37,817 bases of DNA from Planktotalea sp. Its GTDB lineage: Bacteria; Pseudomonadota; Alphaproteobacteria; Rhodobacterales; Rhodobacteraceae. The stretch spans positions 10,509 to 48,325 of the forward strand of contig NZ_JABBAM010000045.1 in the NCBI RefSeq assembly GCF_018607965.1, written 5' to 3'. How positions within the stretch are numbered: position 1 is the stretch's first letter; each line of letters opens with the position of its first letter. The notes below the pieces were generated by a model. The model saw only the letters and a list, made by a program, of their open reading frames with translations, had not been told where the DNA came from and did no database searches. Positions 14,803 through 22,905 of the stretch are shown piece by piece. A program made the translations under genes and the position numbers.

Positions 14803-16619
14803 GACCGACTTTTGTGAAACCTGTTGTATTGACGCTTTCGCGCTCTGGTGAAGCAACCGCGCACCGTGTGGCAAAGGCGATTGATGCGCAGGTGCATGGA
14901 CGCGAAGGCCGTGTTGATGGGGCGGATGTGTTCTTCGCGAACGCTTTGGATCATGCACGTGAATTGTTCGCAGCGGGGATCCCTGTGATTGGCGTGTGCG
15001 CGAGCGGAATTCTTATTCGCGGTGTCGCGTCTTTGTTGGCAGATAAACGCAACGAACCGCCCGTGATATCGGTCAGTGATGATGGCGGCGTAGTTGTACC
15101 GCTGCTTGGTGGGCATCGCGGTGCGAACCGTTTGGCGCGTCAGATTTCAGAAGCACTAGGTGGCGTTGCTGCGGTGACGACGGCTGGCGATGTTGCAATG
15201 GGTGTTGCATTGGATGAACCGCCCGTTGGGTACGCGTTGGCAAATCCTGAGGACGCCAAAGGCGCGATGGCTGCGATGTTGGGTGGTGCAGGCATGCGCG
15301 TAACGGGCTCGAATATTTTCGACGTTGAAAGCACAGGTGACGGAGTTGAATTGATTATAACCGAAGCACCTGTCGCAGGGTCCGAGGCTGCGCTGATCTA
15401 TCATCCGCAGCGCTTTGTATTGGGCCTTGGATGTGCACGCAATGCGGATCCTGCTGAAATGTGGGACTTGGTGCAGAGCGTTTTGGCGGATGCTGGGATT
15501 GCTGAAGGTGCGGTTGCTGCTGTTGCCTCGATTGACTTGAAAGGTGACGAGCCTGCGATGATCGAAACGGCGAAGCGCCTTGGTGTGCCTTTGCGTTTGT
15601 TCACGGCGGCTGAGCTTGAAGCAGAAGTCGCGCGTTTGCAGAATCCGTCTGACGTGGTCTTTGCTGAGGTCGGGTGTCACGGGGTAAGTGAAGGCGCTGC
15701 TTTGGCAATTGTTGGCGCATCTGGGTCTTTGCGTATTGCGAAACAAAAGACCGCGAATGTGACTGTGGCTTTGGGTGAAGCGGTTGAGCCGTTGATCGAG
15801 TTTGCGGGCCGTTCGCGTGGACGTTTGTCGATCGTGGGCATTGGACCGGGGCAAGCAAGCTGGCGCACGCCTGAGGTGTCGCGCCTCGTTGCGGATGCTG
15901 AAGAATTGGTCGGATATGGGCTGTATATTGATCTGCTGGGGCCTTTGGCGATTGGCAAAGAGCAGTCTGACTTCCCGCTTGGGGGCGAAGAAGCGCGGTG
16001 TCGTTATGCGCTCGAGCAAGCCGCACTCGGCAAGAACGTCGCTTTGGTCTGTTCCGGTGATGCGGGCATCTATGCGATGGGTGCGTTGGTGTTTGAATTG
16101 ATGGATCGCGGCGAAAACGAAATGGGCGTCAGCGATGCTGCGCACCGTGTCGAGGTCGTGTGTTCGCCCGGTGTGTCTGCGTTGCAAGGTGCGGCTGCAC
16201 GGGCTGGTGCGCCCTTGGGACATGATTTCTGTGCTATTTCGCTAAGCGATTTACTAACGCCCCGTGATGATATTTTGCGCCGCTTGAAAGCTGCGGCTGA
16301 GGGTGATTTTGTGATTGCCTTCTATAACCCCGTTTCAAAAACCCGTCGTACTTTGCTAGCCGAAGCACGTGACATTCTGTTGAAGCATCGCCCTGCGGAT
16401 ACGCCTGTGATGTTGGCGTCGTCCCTTGGACGACCAGAAGAACACGTGCGCTATCGTCGTCTGGATGAATTACAGGTTGATGAGGTCGACATGCTGACGG
16501 TGGTTTTGATCGGGTCAAGCAATTCGAAACTCGCGCAGCTTGGCGAAGGGCCACGCATGTACACGCCGCGTGGCTACGCGCGCAAAATTGACGGCGATTT
16601 GTCTGAGCAAGCGTCGTGA
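14793..16619 (+). CDS. cobJ: CbiG-CobJ fusion: (cobalt-)precorrin-5A hydrolase and precorrin-3B C17-methyltransferase
   Basis: A 608-residue fusion. Residues about 1-335 are CbiG-like: an N-terminal part with GVCASGILIR and PLLGGHRGANRLARQI, and a C-terminal part with LGLGCARNADPAEMW and EVGCHGVSEGAAL. CbiG opens the delta-lactone and releases acetaldehyde in the cobalt-first pathway. Residues about 344-600 are the CobJ/CbiH methylase that drives ring contraction (LSIVGIGPGQASWRTPE, VALVCSGDAGIYAMG, VVCSPGVSALQGAAARAGAPL, VIAFYNPVSKTR). CbiG-CbiH/CobJ fusions are known elsewhere. GGAG lies 8 bases before the ATG at 14793. The presence of CbiG with CbiX points to cobalt insertion early. Confidence 0.93.
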   Translation: MAVRPTFVKPVVLTLSRSGEATAHRVAKAIDAQVHGREGRVDGADVFFANALDHARELFAAGIPVIGVCASGILIRGVASLLADKRNEPPVISVSDDGGVVVPLLGGHRGANRLARQISEALGGVAAVTTAGDVAMGVALDEPPVGYALANPEDAKGAMAAMLGGAGMRVTGSNIFDVESTGDGVELIITEAPVAGSEAALIYHPQRFVLGLGCARNADPAEMWDLVQSVLADAGIAEGAVAAVASIDLKGDEPAMIETAKRLGVPLRLFTAAELEAEVARLQNPSDVVFAEVGCHGVSEGAALAIVGASGSLRIAKQKTANVTVALGEAVEPLIEFAGRSRGRLSIVGIGPGQASWRTPEVSRLVADAEELVGYGLYIDLLGPLAIGKEQSDFPLGGEEARCRYALEQAALGKNVALVCSGDAGIYAMGALVFELMDRGENEMGVSDAAHRVEVVCSPGVSALQGAAARAGAPLGHDFCAISLSDLLTPRDDILRRLKAAAEGDFVIAFYNPVSKTRRTLLAEARDILLKHRPADTPVMLASSLGRPEEHVRYRRLDELQVDEVDMLTVVLIGSSNSKLAQLGEGPRMYTPRGYARKIDGDLSEQAS

Positions 16620-16644
16620 TTGGATATTTGGAAAAGGTGAAGCG

Positions 16645-17433
16645 ATGACCGTTTATTTTATTGGAGCGGGGCCGGGAGATCCTGAATTGCTGACGCTAAA
16701 AGCACAGCGTTTGATTGCGGCATGTCCTGTATGTATGTACGCAGGATCTTTGGTTCCGGAAGAGGTAGTTGCGGGTGCACCTGAGGGCGCACGCGTGATG
16801 GATACCGCCCCTATGACGCTGGATGATACGCACGGCGAAATTCTGGCAGCGCATGGACGTGGCGAAGACGTCGCCCGTGTGCATTCGGGTGATCCGTCTT
16901 TGTACGGCGCGATTGCAGAGCAGATCAGGCGCTTGCGCGCGGATAATATCGACTATCAGATTATTCCAGGTGTGCCTGCATATGCGGCTGCTGCGGCGGC
17001 CTTGGGTCAAGAATTGACAGTGCCAGAAATTGCGCAATCAATTATTTTGACACGTGTTTCGATGAAGAGCACATCGATGCCGCCCAAAGAAACTTTAGAG
17101 AATTTCGCTGCAACCGGCGCAACTTTGGCGATTCATTTGGGTGTTAGAAATTTGCGCGAGATAGTGCGTGTATTGGGGCCGCACTACGGCGACGATTGTC
17201 CTGTGGTCGTCGCGTATCGTGTGGGTTGGCCAGATCAGATGTTCATTCGTGGCACGCTTAAAGACATCCACAAAAAGGTGCGCGCTGAGAAGATTACGCG
17301 CACGGCATTGACGCTTGTTGGGCCCGTCTTGGGCAACATCCGCGATTTCAAAGACAGCGCGCTTTATGATCCCGCAATGCCGCATGTTTTGCGACCTGTG
17401 GATGGGGCAATCTTGGATGAACCGATTGACTAG
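16645..17433 (+). CDS. cobM: Precorrin-4 C11-methyltransferase CobM
   Basis: A 262-residue tetrapyrrole methylase adding the C11 methyl group. Family motifs: VYFIGAGPGDPELLTLKAQRLI, CMYAGSLVPEEV, ARVHSGDPSLYGAIAEQ and IPGVPAYAAAAAALGQELTVP, with the long C-terminal VAYRVGWPDQ segment. AAGGTGA precedes the ATG at 16645 by a few bases. It is the last gene of the plus-strand cobalamin run and is followed by a very long hairpin. Precorrin-6A reductase (CobK/CbiJ) and a C1 methylase are not in this operon. Confidence 0.95.
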   Translation: MTVYFIGAGPGDPELLTLKAQRLIAACPVCMYAGSLVPEEVVAGAPEGARVMDTAPMTLDDTHGEILAAHGRGEDVARVHSGDPSLYGAIAEQIRRLRADNIDYQIIPGVPAYAAAAAALGQELTVPEIAQSIILTRVSMKSTSMPPKETLENFAATGATLAIHLGVRNLREIVRVLGPHYGDDCPVVVAYRVGWPDQMFIRGTLKDIHKKVRAEKITRTALTLVGPVLGNIRDFKDSALYDPAMPHVLRPVDGAILDEPID

Positions 17434-17438
17434 TGTTT

Positions 17439-17480
17439 CTTGAACAAAGGGATCACTTATAAGTGACCCCTTTGTTCAAG
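17439..17480. terminator. Long, near-perfect hairpin between convergent genes
   Basis: Twenty bases from 17439 (CTTGAACAAAGGG...) pair with 17461-17480, with a single A-C mismatch and only AT as the nominal loop. It lies 5 bases after the cobM stop and 12 bases from the end of the convergent MalY-type gene. A GGTTTT follows on the plus side and only AAACA-type sequence on the minus side, so it is not a classical U-tract terminator, but its position suggests it protects or ends both transcripts. Confidence 0.7.
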
Positions 17481-17492
17481 GGTTTTCCAAAA

Positions 17493-18662
17493 TTACTGTA
17501 GATCGCTGAAGGCCGCTTGCAAACGCTCGACCGCTTCGATGATCCGCGAGCGCGGTGTCGCGAAGTTGAACCGTAGGAAGCTTTCGCCACCCGTGCCAAA
17601 CGTTGGACCATGGTTGGCCGCGATACGCGCGTCTTGTTCGACGCGACGGGTAAAGTCTTCGTGGCTCATGCCAGTATCTTCAAAATCTACCCAAGCGAGA
17701 TAGGTTGATTGCATGTTCATCGATTTTAAGCCAGGAATCGCGTTGATACCTGCATCAAAAATCTTGCGGTTTCCATCAAGGTACTGCACCAAATCATCCA
17801 CCCAAACAGCGCCTTCAGGGCTGTAGGCGGCCTCGGCCATGAACAGGCCGAAAGAGTTCGGTGACAAGCCCATCGCCATCATCCGTGCGCCAAAACGTGC
17901 ACGCAAATCGGAGTCTGCGATGATCACGTTGCCAGAATGGCCGCCCGCGATGTTGAAGGTTTTCGTGGTGGCCGTCATCATCACAAGGCGATCTTCGATG
18001 CCTGTGATGTTGGCCATTGGAATGTGTGAGTTGCCGTCGAAAACCAGATCGTGATGAATTTCGTCGGAAACCAAAATCAGCTCATGACGTTTGGCAAATG
18101 CCGCGACGGCCTGCAATTCGGCCTTGGTCCAAACGCGACCTGACGGATTGTGCGGCGAACAGAAGACGAGCATCGTTTCAGTACCCGCCATTTGTGCGTC
18201 GTATGCATCAAAATCCAGCTCGTAACGGCCATTCGTGTTGACCATTTCACATTCAACCACAGTGCGATCTGCAGCGGTGATAACCTTGGCAAAGGCGTGG
18301 TACACCGGCGTGAACAGGACAACGCCATCACCCGGTTTCGTGAAGGCATCGACACACATCGACGTCCCATTCACCAAACCATGCGTCGTGAAAATGCCTG
18401 CTGGATCAACATCCCAGCCGTGACGCGTTTTCATCCACCAGCAGATCGCATCGCGGTAGGGTTTGTCGTCGCCGTAGTAACCATAGACGCCGTGTTCGTG
18501 CATCTTGGCGACTGCATCGGACACACATTGGGGTGGGCGGAAATCCATATCCGCAACCCACATGGAAATTCCATCACTGGCGGGAACGCCGTAGATCGCC
18601 TCCATCATGTCCCATTTTACGGAATGGGTGCCAAAACGGTCGATGATCTCGTCGAAACTCAT
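17493..18662 (-). CDS. MalY/PatB family pyridoxal-phosphate C-S lyase (putative cystathionine beta-lyase)
   Basis: A 389-residue fold-type I PLP enzyme. Motifs: SMWVADMDFRPP, GVYGYYGDDKPYRDAI, FTPVYHAF, CSPHNPSGRVWTK, ILVSDEIHHDL and the Schiff-base Lys in ATTKTFNIAGGHSG. This pattern is that of the MalY/PatB group, which cleaves cystathionine or other cysteine S-conjugates to pyruvate, ammonia and a thiol. It could also act as an aminotransferase, so no symbol is given. AGGAG lies 9 bases before the ATG at 18662. It is convergent with the cobalamin operon and unrelated to it by known function. Confidence 0.9.
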   Translation of the reverse strand: MSFDEIIDRFGTHSVKWDMMEAIYGVPASDGISMWVADMDFRPPQCVSDAVAKMHEHGVYGYYGDDKPYRDAICWWMKTRHGWDVDPAGIFTTHGLVNGTSMCVDAFTKPGDGVVLFTPVYHAFAKVITAADRTVVECEMVNTNGRYELDFDAYDAQMAGTETMLVFCSPHNPSGRVWTKAELQAVAAFAKRHELILVSDEIHHDLVFDGNSHIPMANITGIEDRLVMMTATTKTFNIAGGHSGNVIIADSDLRARFGARMMAMGLSPNSFGLFMAEAAYSPEGAVWVDDLVQYLDGNRKIFDAGINAIPGLKSMNMQSTYLAWVDFEDTGMSHEDFTRRVEQDARIAANHGPTFGTGGESFLRFNFATPRSRIIEAVERLQAAFSDLQ

Positions 18663-18770
18663 GGGGAATTCTCCTGTTGGGTTACGCGCAAGCTATCGAA
18701 TTGGCGCAAATCTGCAAGGGCTTCACCGTGGTGAGTTGCAGCGCGGGCGTGGCTGGCTTAAATGCATCTT

Positions 18771-19289
18771 ATGAAACGCAAGATTTTGATCCATCCCGAC
18801 CCGCGCCTGAAGAAAGTTTGCGCTGCTTTGCCCGATATTTCGGACGAAATCCGCAAGCTGGCTGATGATATGCTCGAAACCATGTATGCGGCCCCGGGCA
18901 TTGGTCTGGCCGCGCCGCAAATTGGTGTGCTGGATCGGATGATCGTGCTCGATTGCGTCAAAGAAGATGGTGCCAAGCCAGAGCCTGTTGTCATGGTTAA
19001 TCCACGCGTGATCGGCGCGTCGGATGATCTTAGCACATATGACGAAGGCTGCCTGTCGATCCCCGACGTTTACGCGGATGTGACACGTCCGTCTGAGGTT
19101 CGTGTCGAATGGCTTGATCTGGATGGGAACCTGCAAGAACGCGATATGGATGGCCTTTGGGCGACCTGCGTGCAGCACGAAATTGACCATCTAGAGGGCA
19201 AGATGTTCATCGACTATCTCAAGCCTTTGAAACGTCAGATGATCACACGCAAGATGCAAAAGCTAAAGCGCGAGATGGCCCGCGAATGA
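18771..19289 (+). CDS. def: Peptide deformylase, canonical copy
   Basis: A 172-residue iron/zinc metalloprotease that removes the formyl group from nascent proteins. All three family motifs are intact: PGIGLAAPQIG, EGCLSIP (metal ligand Cys94) and QHEIDHLEG (His136, catalytic Glu137, His140). This is the copy most likely to provide the housekeeping activity. The ATG at 18771 begins the usual MKRKILIHPDPRLKK; no clear Shine-Dalgarno is visible and an in-frame ATG lies 9 bases upstream at 18762. It overlaps the next deformylase gene by ATGA. Confidence 0.95.
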   Translation: MKRKILIHPDPRLKKVCAALPDISDEIRKLADDMLETMYAAPGIGLAAPQIGVLDRMIVLDCVKEDGAKPEPVVMVNPRVIGASDDLSTYDEGCLSIPDVYADVTRPSEVRVEWLDLDGNLQERDMDGLWATCVQHEIDHLEGKMFIDYLKPLKRQMITRKMQKLKREMARE

Positions 19290-19789
19290 GCATTCTACCG
19301 ATTGTCATGTGGCCTGATCCCCGTCTGAAACGTGTGTGCGATGAGGTTGGTGTGATTGACGGTGCGGTTGCACAATTGGTCAGTGATATGTTCGAAACGA
19401 TGTATGCGGCCCCCGGTCGTGGTTTAGCTGCGCCGCAGGTTGGCGTAATGCAGCGCTTGTTTGTGATGGATGCGACATGGAAAGAGGGTGTTAAAAGCCC
19501 GCTCGTGTGCATCAACCCAGAGATCAAACGGCTTGGGGATGAGTTAAGCACGAATGAAGAGGCCTGCCTGTCGATCGAGGGTGTGGCGGCTGATGTGACT
19601 CGACCCAATCAAGTTGAACTTACGTATACGGATTTGAACGGCGCGCGCGCAGCGATGTTGCTTCAAGGGTTCGAGGCGATTTGCGCGCAGCATGAGGTGG
19701 ACCATTTGAGCGGACGCGTGATCTTTGATCACCTCGATGACACCGCTCGCGCAGTGTTGGAAATCGAATATAAGGCAGCAGTGGTTTGA
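19286..19789 (+). CDS. Peptide deformylase paralogue 2, divergent motifs but ligands kept
   Basis: A 167-residue deformylase homologue starting MSILPIVMWPDPRLKR. Motif 1 is GRGLAAPQVG (Ile replaced by Arg), motif 2 EACLSIEG (Cys94 kept, the usual Gly and Pro changed), motif 3 QHEVDHLSG (His136, Glu137, His140 kept). All metal ligands and the catalytic Glu are present, so it may be active, perhaps on a different substrate range. It is overlapped at both ends by the flanking def genes, in one operon with fmt. Confidence 0.9.
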   Translation: MSILPIVMWPDPRLKRVCDEVGVIDGAVAQLVSDMFETMYAAPGRGLAAPQVGVMQRLFVMDATWKEGVKSPLVCINPEIKRLGDELSTNEEACLSIEGVAADVTRPNQVELTYTDLNGARAAMLLQGFEAICAQHEVDHLSGRVIFDHLDDTARAVLEIEYKAAVV

Positions 19790-20277
19790 GCGTTCGTAAA
19801 TGCATTCCGTGGCCTGACAGGCGTTTACGCAGTGCGGCCAAACCTGTCAGCGAAATCACAGATGACGTGCGTGCTGTTTGGACCGATTTGATCGACACGA
19901 TGGAGGCCATGCCCGGCGTTGGCATGGGGGCAAACCAGATTGGTGTGATGCAGCGCCTTGCTGTCGTTGATGCCTCCAAAGAGCGCGGTAAAGTCACCCG
20001 CATGGCAAACCCTGAAATTCTACATGCCTCGGTCGAGTTGCGTGAACATGACGAGGCAAGCCCGAATTTACCGGGTGTCTCGGCGATCATCAAACGCCCA
20101 CGCGCTGTGACTGTGCAGTTCATGAATGAGCACGGTGAAATCGAACAACAAGATTTCATCGGGCTTTGGGCGACCTCTGTACAGCACCAAATCGACCATT
20201 TGAACGGCACGTTATATTTCGACCACCTCAGCCGCGTTAAACGTGAGATGCTGATCAAGAAGGCGCGCAAAGTATGA
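19786..20277 (+). CDS. Peptide deformylase paralogue 3, catalytic residues lost
   Basis: A 163-residue deformylase-fold protein, starting at a TTG (19786) that overlaps the def2 stop. It reads [14 protein letters not shown], a normal family opening. Motif 1 is [11 protein letters not shown] (Gln kept, neighbours changed), motif 2 is EASPNLPG with Ser92 where the metal-ligand Cys belongs, and motif 3 is QHQIDHLNG with Gln135 replacing the catalytic Glu. By what is known of the family it should not deformylate. The frame is intact and tightly coupled to fmt, so it is a kept gene rather than debris. A structural or regulatory role is possible; none is known to me. Confidence 0.88.
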   Translation: MSVRKCIPWPDRRLRSAAKPVSEITDDVRAVWTDLIDTMEAMPGVGMGANQIGVMQRLAVVDASKERGKVTRMANPEILHASVELREHDEASPNLPGVSAIIKRPRAVTVQFMNEHGEIEQQDFIGLWATSVQHQIDHLNGTLYFDHLSRVKREMLIKKARKV

Positions 20278-21188
20278 GAGTGATCTTAATGGGCACGCCA
20301 GATTTTTCGGTTCCTGTGCTGGATGCTTTGATCGGTGCGGGTCATGAAATCGCAGCGGTCTATTGCCAGCCCCCACGCCCCGCGGGGCGTGGTAAGAAAG
20401 AGCGTCCAACGCCCGTCCATGCGCGCACTTTGGAATTGGGTTTGAGTGTGCGTCACCCTGTGTCTTTGAAGGGTGCGGATGAGCAGGCTGAATTTGCTGC
20501 ATTGAACGCGGATATCGCGGTGGTCGTGGCTTATGGTCTGATCCTTCCGCAGGTCATCTTGGACGCGCCCATGAAGGGCTGTTTAAACATTCACGCCTCG
20601 CTCCTGCCACGCTGGCGCGGGGCTGCACCGATCCACCGCGCGATTATGTCGGGCGATGCGCAGACGGGTATATGTATCATGCAGATGGAGGCGGGTTTGG
20701 ATACTGGGCCTGTATTGCTGCGAACTACGACAGAGATTGGGGCTGAGGAAACGACGGGCGCACTGCATGATCGTCTTAGCGCATTGGGTGCTAGAATGAT
20801 TTGCGATGCTTTGGATCGTTTGGATGATTTGACGGCTGAAATTCAGTCAGAGGACGGCGTGACCTATGCAACTAAGATCGACAAGGCCGAAGCGCAGGTC
20901 GATTGGACCATGGAAGCTGTGGAAATAGATCGCCAAATCAGAGGGCTTTCGCCGTTTCCTGGGGCGTGGACCATGCTCGGCGGTGCGCGTGTGAAGCTAC
21001 TCGCGAGCCGCCTTGTTGACGGTAAGGGTGATGCAGGCATTGCGCTTGATGATACGTTGGAAATCGCGTGTGGCACAGGTTCAGTACAGATCATTCGCGC
21101 GCAGAAGGCTGGTAAAGGCGCGCAGGATGAGCAAGAGTTTTTGCGGGGCACACCTGTTCCCAAAGGTACCCGTTTCGGGGAGGGATAA
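20274..21188 (+). CDS. fmt: Methionyl-tRNA formyltransferase
   Basis: A 304-residue enzyme formylating initiator Met-tRNA with 10-formyl-THF. It has the N-terminal [28 protein letters not shown], the catalytic Asn/His in [19 protein letters not shown] and the Asp in GLDTGPVL, then a C-terminal OB-type domain (about residues 205-304, starting near [13 protein letters not shown]). It overlaps def3 by ATGA. The def-fmt pairing is common in bacteria; here three def-type genes precede fmt. Confidence 0.96.
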   Translation: MRVILMGTPDFSVPVLDALIGAGHEIAAVYCQPPRPAGRGKKERPTPVHARTLELGLSVRHPVSLKGADEQAEFAALNADIAVVVAYGLILPQVILDAPMKGCLNIHASLLPRWRGAAPIHRAIMSGDAQTGICIMQMEAGLDTGPVLLRTTTEIGAEETTGALHDRLSALGARMICDALDRLDDLTAEIQSEDGVTYATKIDKAEAQVDWTMEAVEIDRQIRGLSPFPGAWTMLGGARVKLLASRLVDGKGDAGIALDDTLEIACGTGSVQIIRAQKAGKGAQDEQEFLRGTPVPKGTRFGEG

Positions 21189-21192
21189 CGCA

Positions 21193-21429
21193 ATGTTTTT
21201 AGCACTTTTCGGCACGGTCGTGATTGCAGGGATTGTTGGATATATCTCTGAGAAAAGCGAGTTCACACACAACGGTTATTTGCCTTCGATCATCATCTGC
21301 GTAGGTGGCGCGTTCTTGTTCTACTTCATTACGATCATGTTCCGTGTTGGATTTGGATCGCCGGGTGTGGATGCAATCGTTGCCTCAATCGGTGCGTTGA
21401 TTATTGTTCCGACGGACTGGCGTAAGTAG
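21193..21429 (+). CDS. Small membrane protein, GlsB/YeaQ/YmgE-like
   Basis: A 78-residue protein with three hydrophobic stretches (about residues 1-17, 30-50 and 55-73) and glycine-rich helices such as VVIAGIVGYI and CVGGAFLFYF, ending PTDWRK. Size and topology resemble the GlsB/YeaQ/YmgE family of unknown function, but the match is by general pattern only. GGGGAGGG lies 9 bases upstream of the ATG at 21193. It is 4 bases after fmt and probably co-transcribed. It converges on the TRIC gene. Confidence 0.75.
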   Translation: MFLALFGTVVIAGIVGYISEKSEFTHNGYLPSIIICVGGAFLFYFITIMFRVGFGSPGVDAIVASIGALIIVPTDWRK

Positions 21430-21434
21430 CCTGA

Positions 21435-22058
21435 TTAGTTTTTCGGGGGTTCGTGCTTGTAGATCGGTAGGCTCCACCTGAACGCGATTGAGCCGCCGCG
21501 CAAGATTAGCGTCACAGCAATTGCAGCACTTAACACGCCCATAGATTGCAGGCCCATCGCGGATGCCAAAACGCCGGATGCGGCCCCTGCAAATGCGGCG
21601 CTCACGTATAATTCGCCTTGCTTGAGCACCAAAGGCACCTCGTTGCACACGATATCGCGCATTAAACCACCCATGCAGCCCGTCACGATCCCCATAAGGA
21701 TCGAAATGACGGGTGGCTGGTTCAGCGAGAGTGCGGCGCCAATCCCTGCCGCGACCGCGACACCAAGTGCCAACGCGTCGAGCCAGATCAAAAGGCGATA
21801 GCGGCTTTCGACCAGATGCGCTGTGAAGAATACGAACAGTGCTGCGAGGGTGGTAATAGCTAGGTAGGCGGGTTGTTCGATCCAGAAGATCGGGTTTCGA
21901 TCCAAAAGCACATCGCGCACGGTGCCGCCGCCGATACCGGTCAGCGCAGCAAGGAATGCAAACCCCACCAAATCAAGCTGCGCGCGCGAGGCGACCAGTG
22001 CACCTGTGAGGGCGAAGACCAAGACGGATGTGTAATCAAGCAGGACGAGGAAACTCAT
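21435..22058 (-). CDS. TRIC family (YadS/UPF0126) trimeric cation channel protein
   Basis: A 207-residue membrane protein of about seven helices formed by an internal repeat: GIGGGTVRDVLLDRNP in the first half and GCMGGLMRDIVCNEVPLVL in the second. This repeated glycine-rich motif is the mark of the UPF0126/TRIC family, whose bacterial members form trimeric potassium-type channels. The ATG at 22058 is preferred over one at 22076 because AAGGA lies 8 bases upstream and the first membrane helix starts there. The start overlaps the Nudix stop (ATGA). Confidence 0.93.
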   Translation of the reverse strand: MSFLVLLDYTSVLVFALTGALVASRAQLDLVGFAFLAALTGIGGGTVRDVLLDRNPIFWIEQPAYLAITTLAALFVFFTAHLVESRYRLLIWLDALALGVAVAAGIGAALSLNQPPVISILMGIVTGCMGGLMRDIVCNEVPLVLKQGELYVSAAFAGAASGVLASAMGLQSMGVLSAAIAVTLILRGGSIAFRWSLPIYKHEPPKN

Positions 22059-22456
22059 AATGTGTCCTTGATCCACGAAATGGCGTTGGAATAGGGGGTG
22101 GGTAGATCATGATCTGAGTTCGAGAGGTCAAGCCAAGTGAACTTGAACAAATGCCCGCCGCCATCTTTGCAAAAGTGCTGCCATGCCTCGCGAACGGGAA
22201 TGGATACGCGGCAGAGGGAAAAGTGCCAGACAGCGTCCGTTTGGATCGCATCACTTGGACCTAAGTAAATCGCGGACCGTGTTTCTACACCGGATCTTTC
22301 GAATAATTCACGTGCGGCCCCTGCTTCAAAGCGTTCGCCGTCTTGGAAGCTGCCTTTGATCAACTGCAAACCCGCTTTGGGGTGTTCAAAGATTGGAATG
22401 CGCAGTGGCGCGCCGTCGGGATGGAGCGCGACAGGGCAGACCACATGGCGGGTCAT
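22055..22456 (-). CDS. Nudix-fold protein with altered Nudix box
   Basis: A 133-residue Nudix-like protein. The Nudix box reads G-x5-E-x7-REL-F-E-R-S-G from Gly35 to Gly56, but Arg54 stands where the second Glu of the REUxEE core is expected. That residue is normally a magnesium ligand, so activity on nucleoside diphosphates may be weak or lost. The substrate cannot be predicted. The gene overlaps rnhA upstream and the TRIC gene downstream by ATGA each, in a compact minus-strand operon. Confidence 0.85.
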   Translation of the reverse strand: MTRHVVCPVALHPDGAPLRIPIFEHPKAGLQLIKGSFQDGERFEAGAARELFERSGVETRSAIYLGPSDAIQTDAVWHFSLCRVSIPVREAWQHFCKDGGGHLFKFTWLDLSNSDHDLPTPYSNAISWIKDTL

Positions 22457-22905
22457 TTCTTGAACGGGGCCATGCCTGCGCGCGCGAGTTCATCCGCGCG
22501 CTCGTTCTCTGGATGACCTGCGTGGCCTTTGACCCATTCCCACTTCACTTGATGGCGGGCTTGAGCGACATCAATGCGTTGCCATAACTCGACGTTCTTA
22601 ACTGGCTTTTTGGCAGAGGTTTTCCAGCCGTTTTTCTTCCATCCGTGGATCCAGCCGGTCACGCCATTCTTCACGTATGTGCTGTCTGTCACGATGGTTA
22701 ACTCGGCGGGACGCTCTAACGCCTCAAGCGCGGAAATCGCCGCCATAAGTTCCATTTGATTATTCGTCGTCAGCTCTGTACCGCCACTAAGTTCGCGCTG
22801 TTTGACAACCTCTGTACCGTCCATCGCGCGCATCAAGACGCCCCAACCGCCCGGTCCAGGATTTCCGCTGCACGCGCCGTCTGTGTAGGCAATGAGTTTA
22901 GGCAT
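22453..22905 (-). CDS. rnhA: Ribonuclease HI
   Basis: A 150-residue endonuclease that cuts the RNA strand of RNA:DNA hybrids. The four acidic active-site residues are visible: Asp9 in [12 protein letters not shown], Glu in NNQMELMAA, Asp in VTDSTYV and Asp in ERADELA; the basic handle [20 protein letters not shown] is also present. Length and order match the E. coli type. It overlaps the methyltransferase stop by 8 bases. Confidence 0.96.
   Translation of the reverse strand: MPKLIAYTDGACSGNPGPGGWGVLMRAMDGTEVVKQRELSGGTELTTNNQMELMAAISALEALERPAELTIVTDSTYVKNGVTGWIHGWKKNGWKTSAKKPVKNVELWQRIDVAQARHQVKWEWVKGHAGHPENERADELARAGMAPFKK

Noticed and set aside
15156-16223. 355-codon open frame antisense to the cbiG/cobJ fusion
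   Set aside because: It is fully inside a well-supported gene and its translation is rich in Arg, His and Ser without any domain, as expected for a shadow frame.
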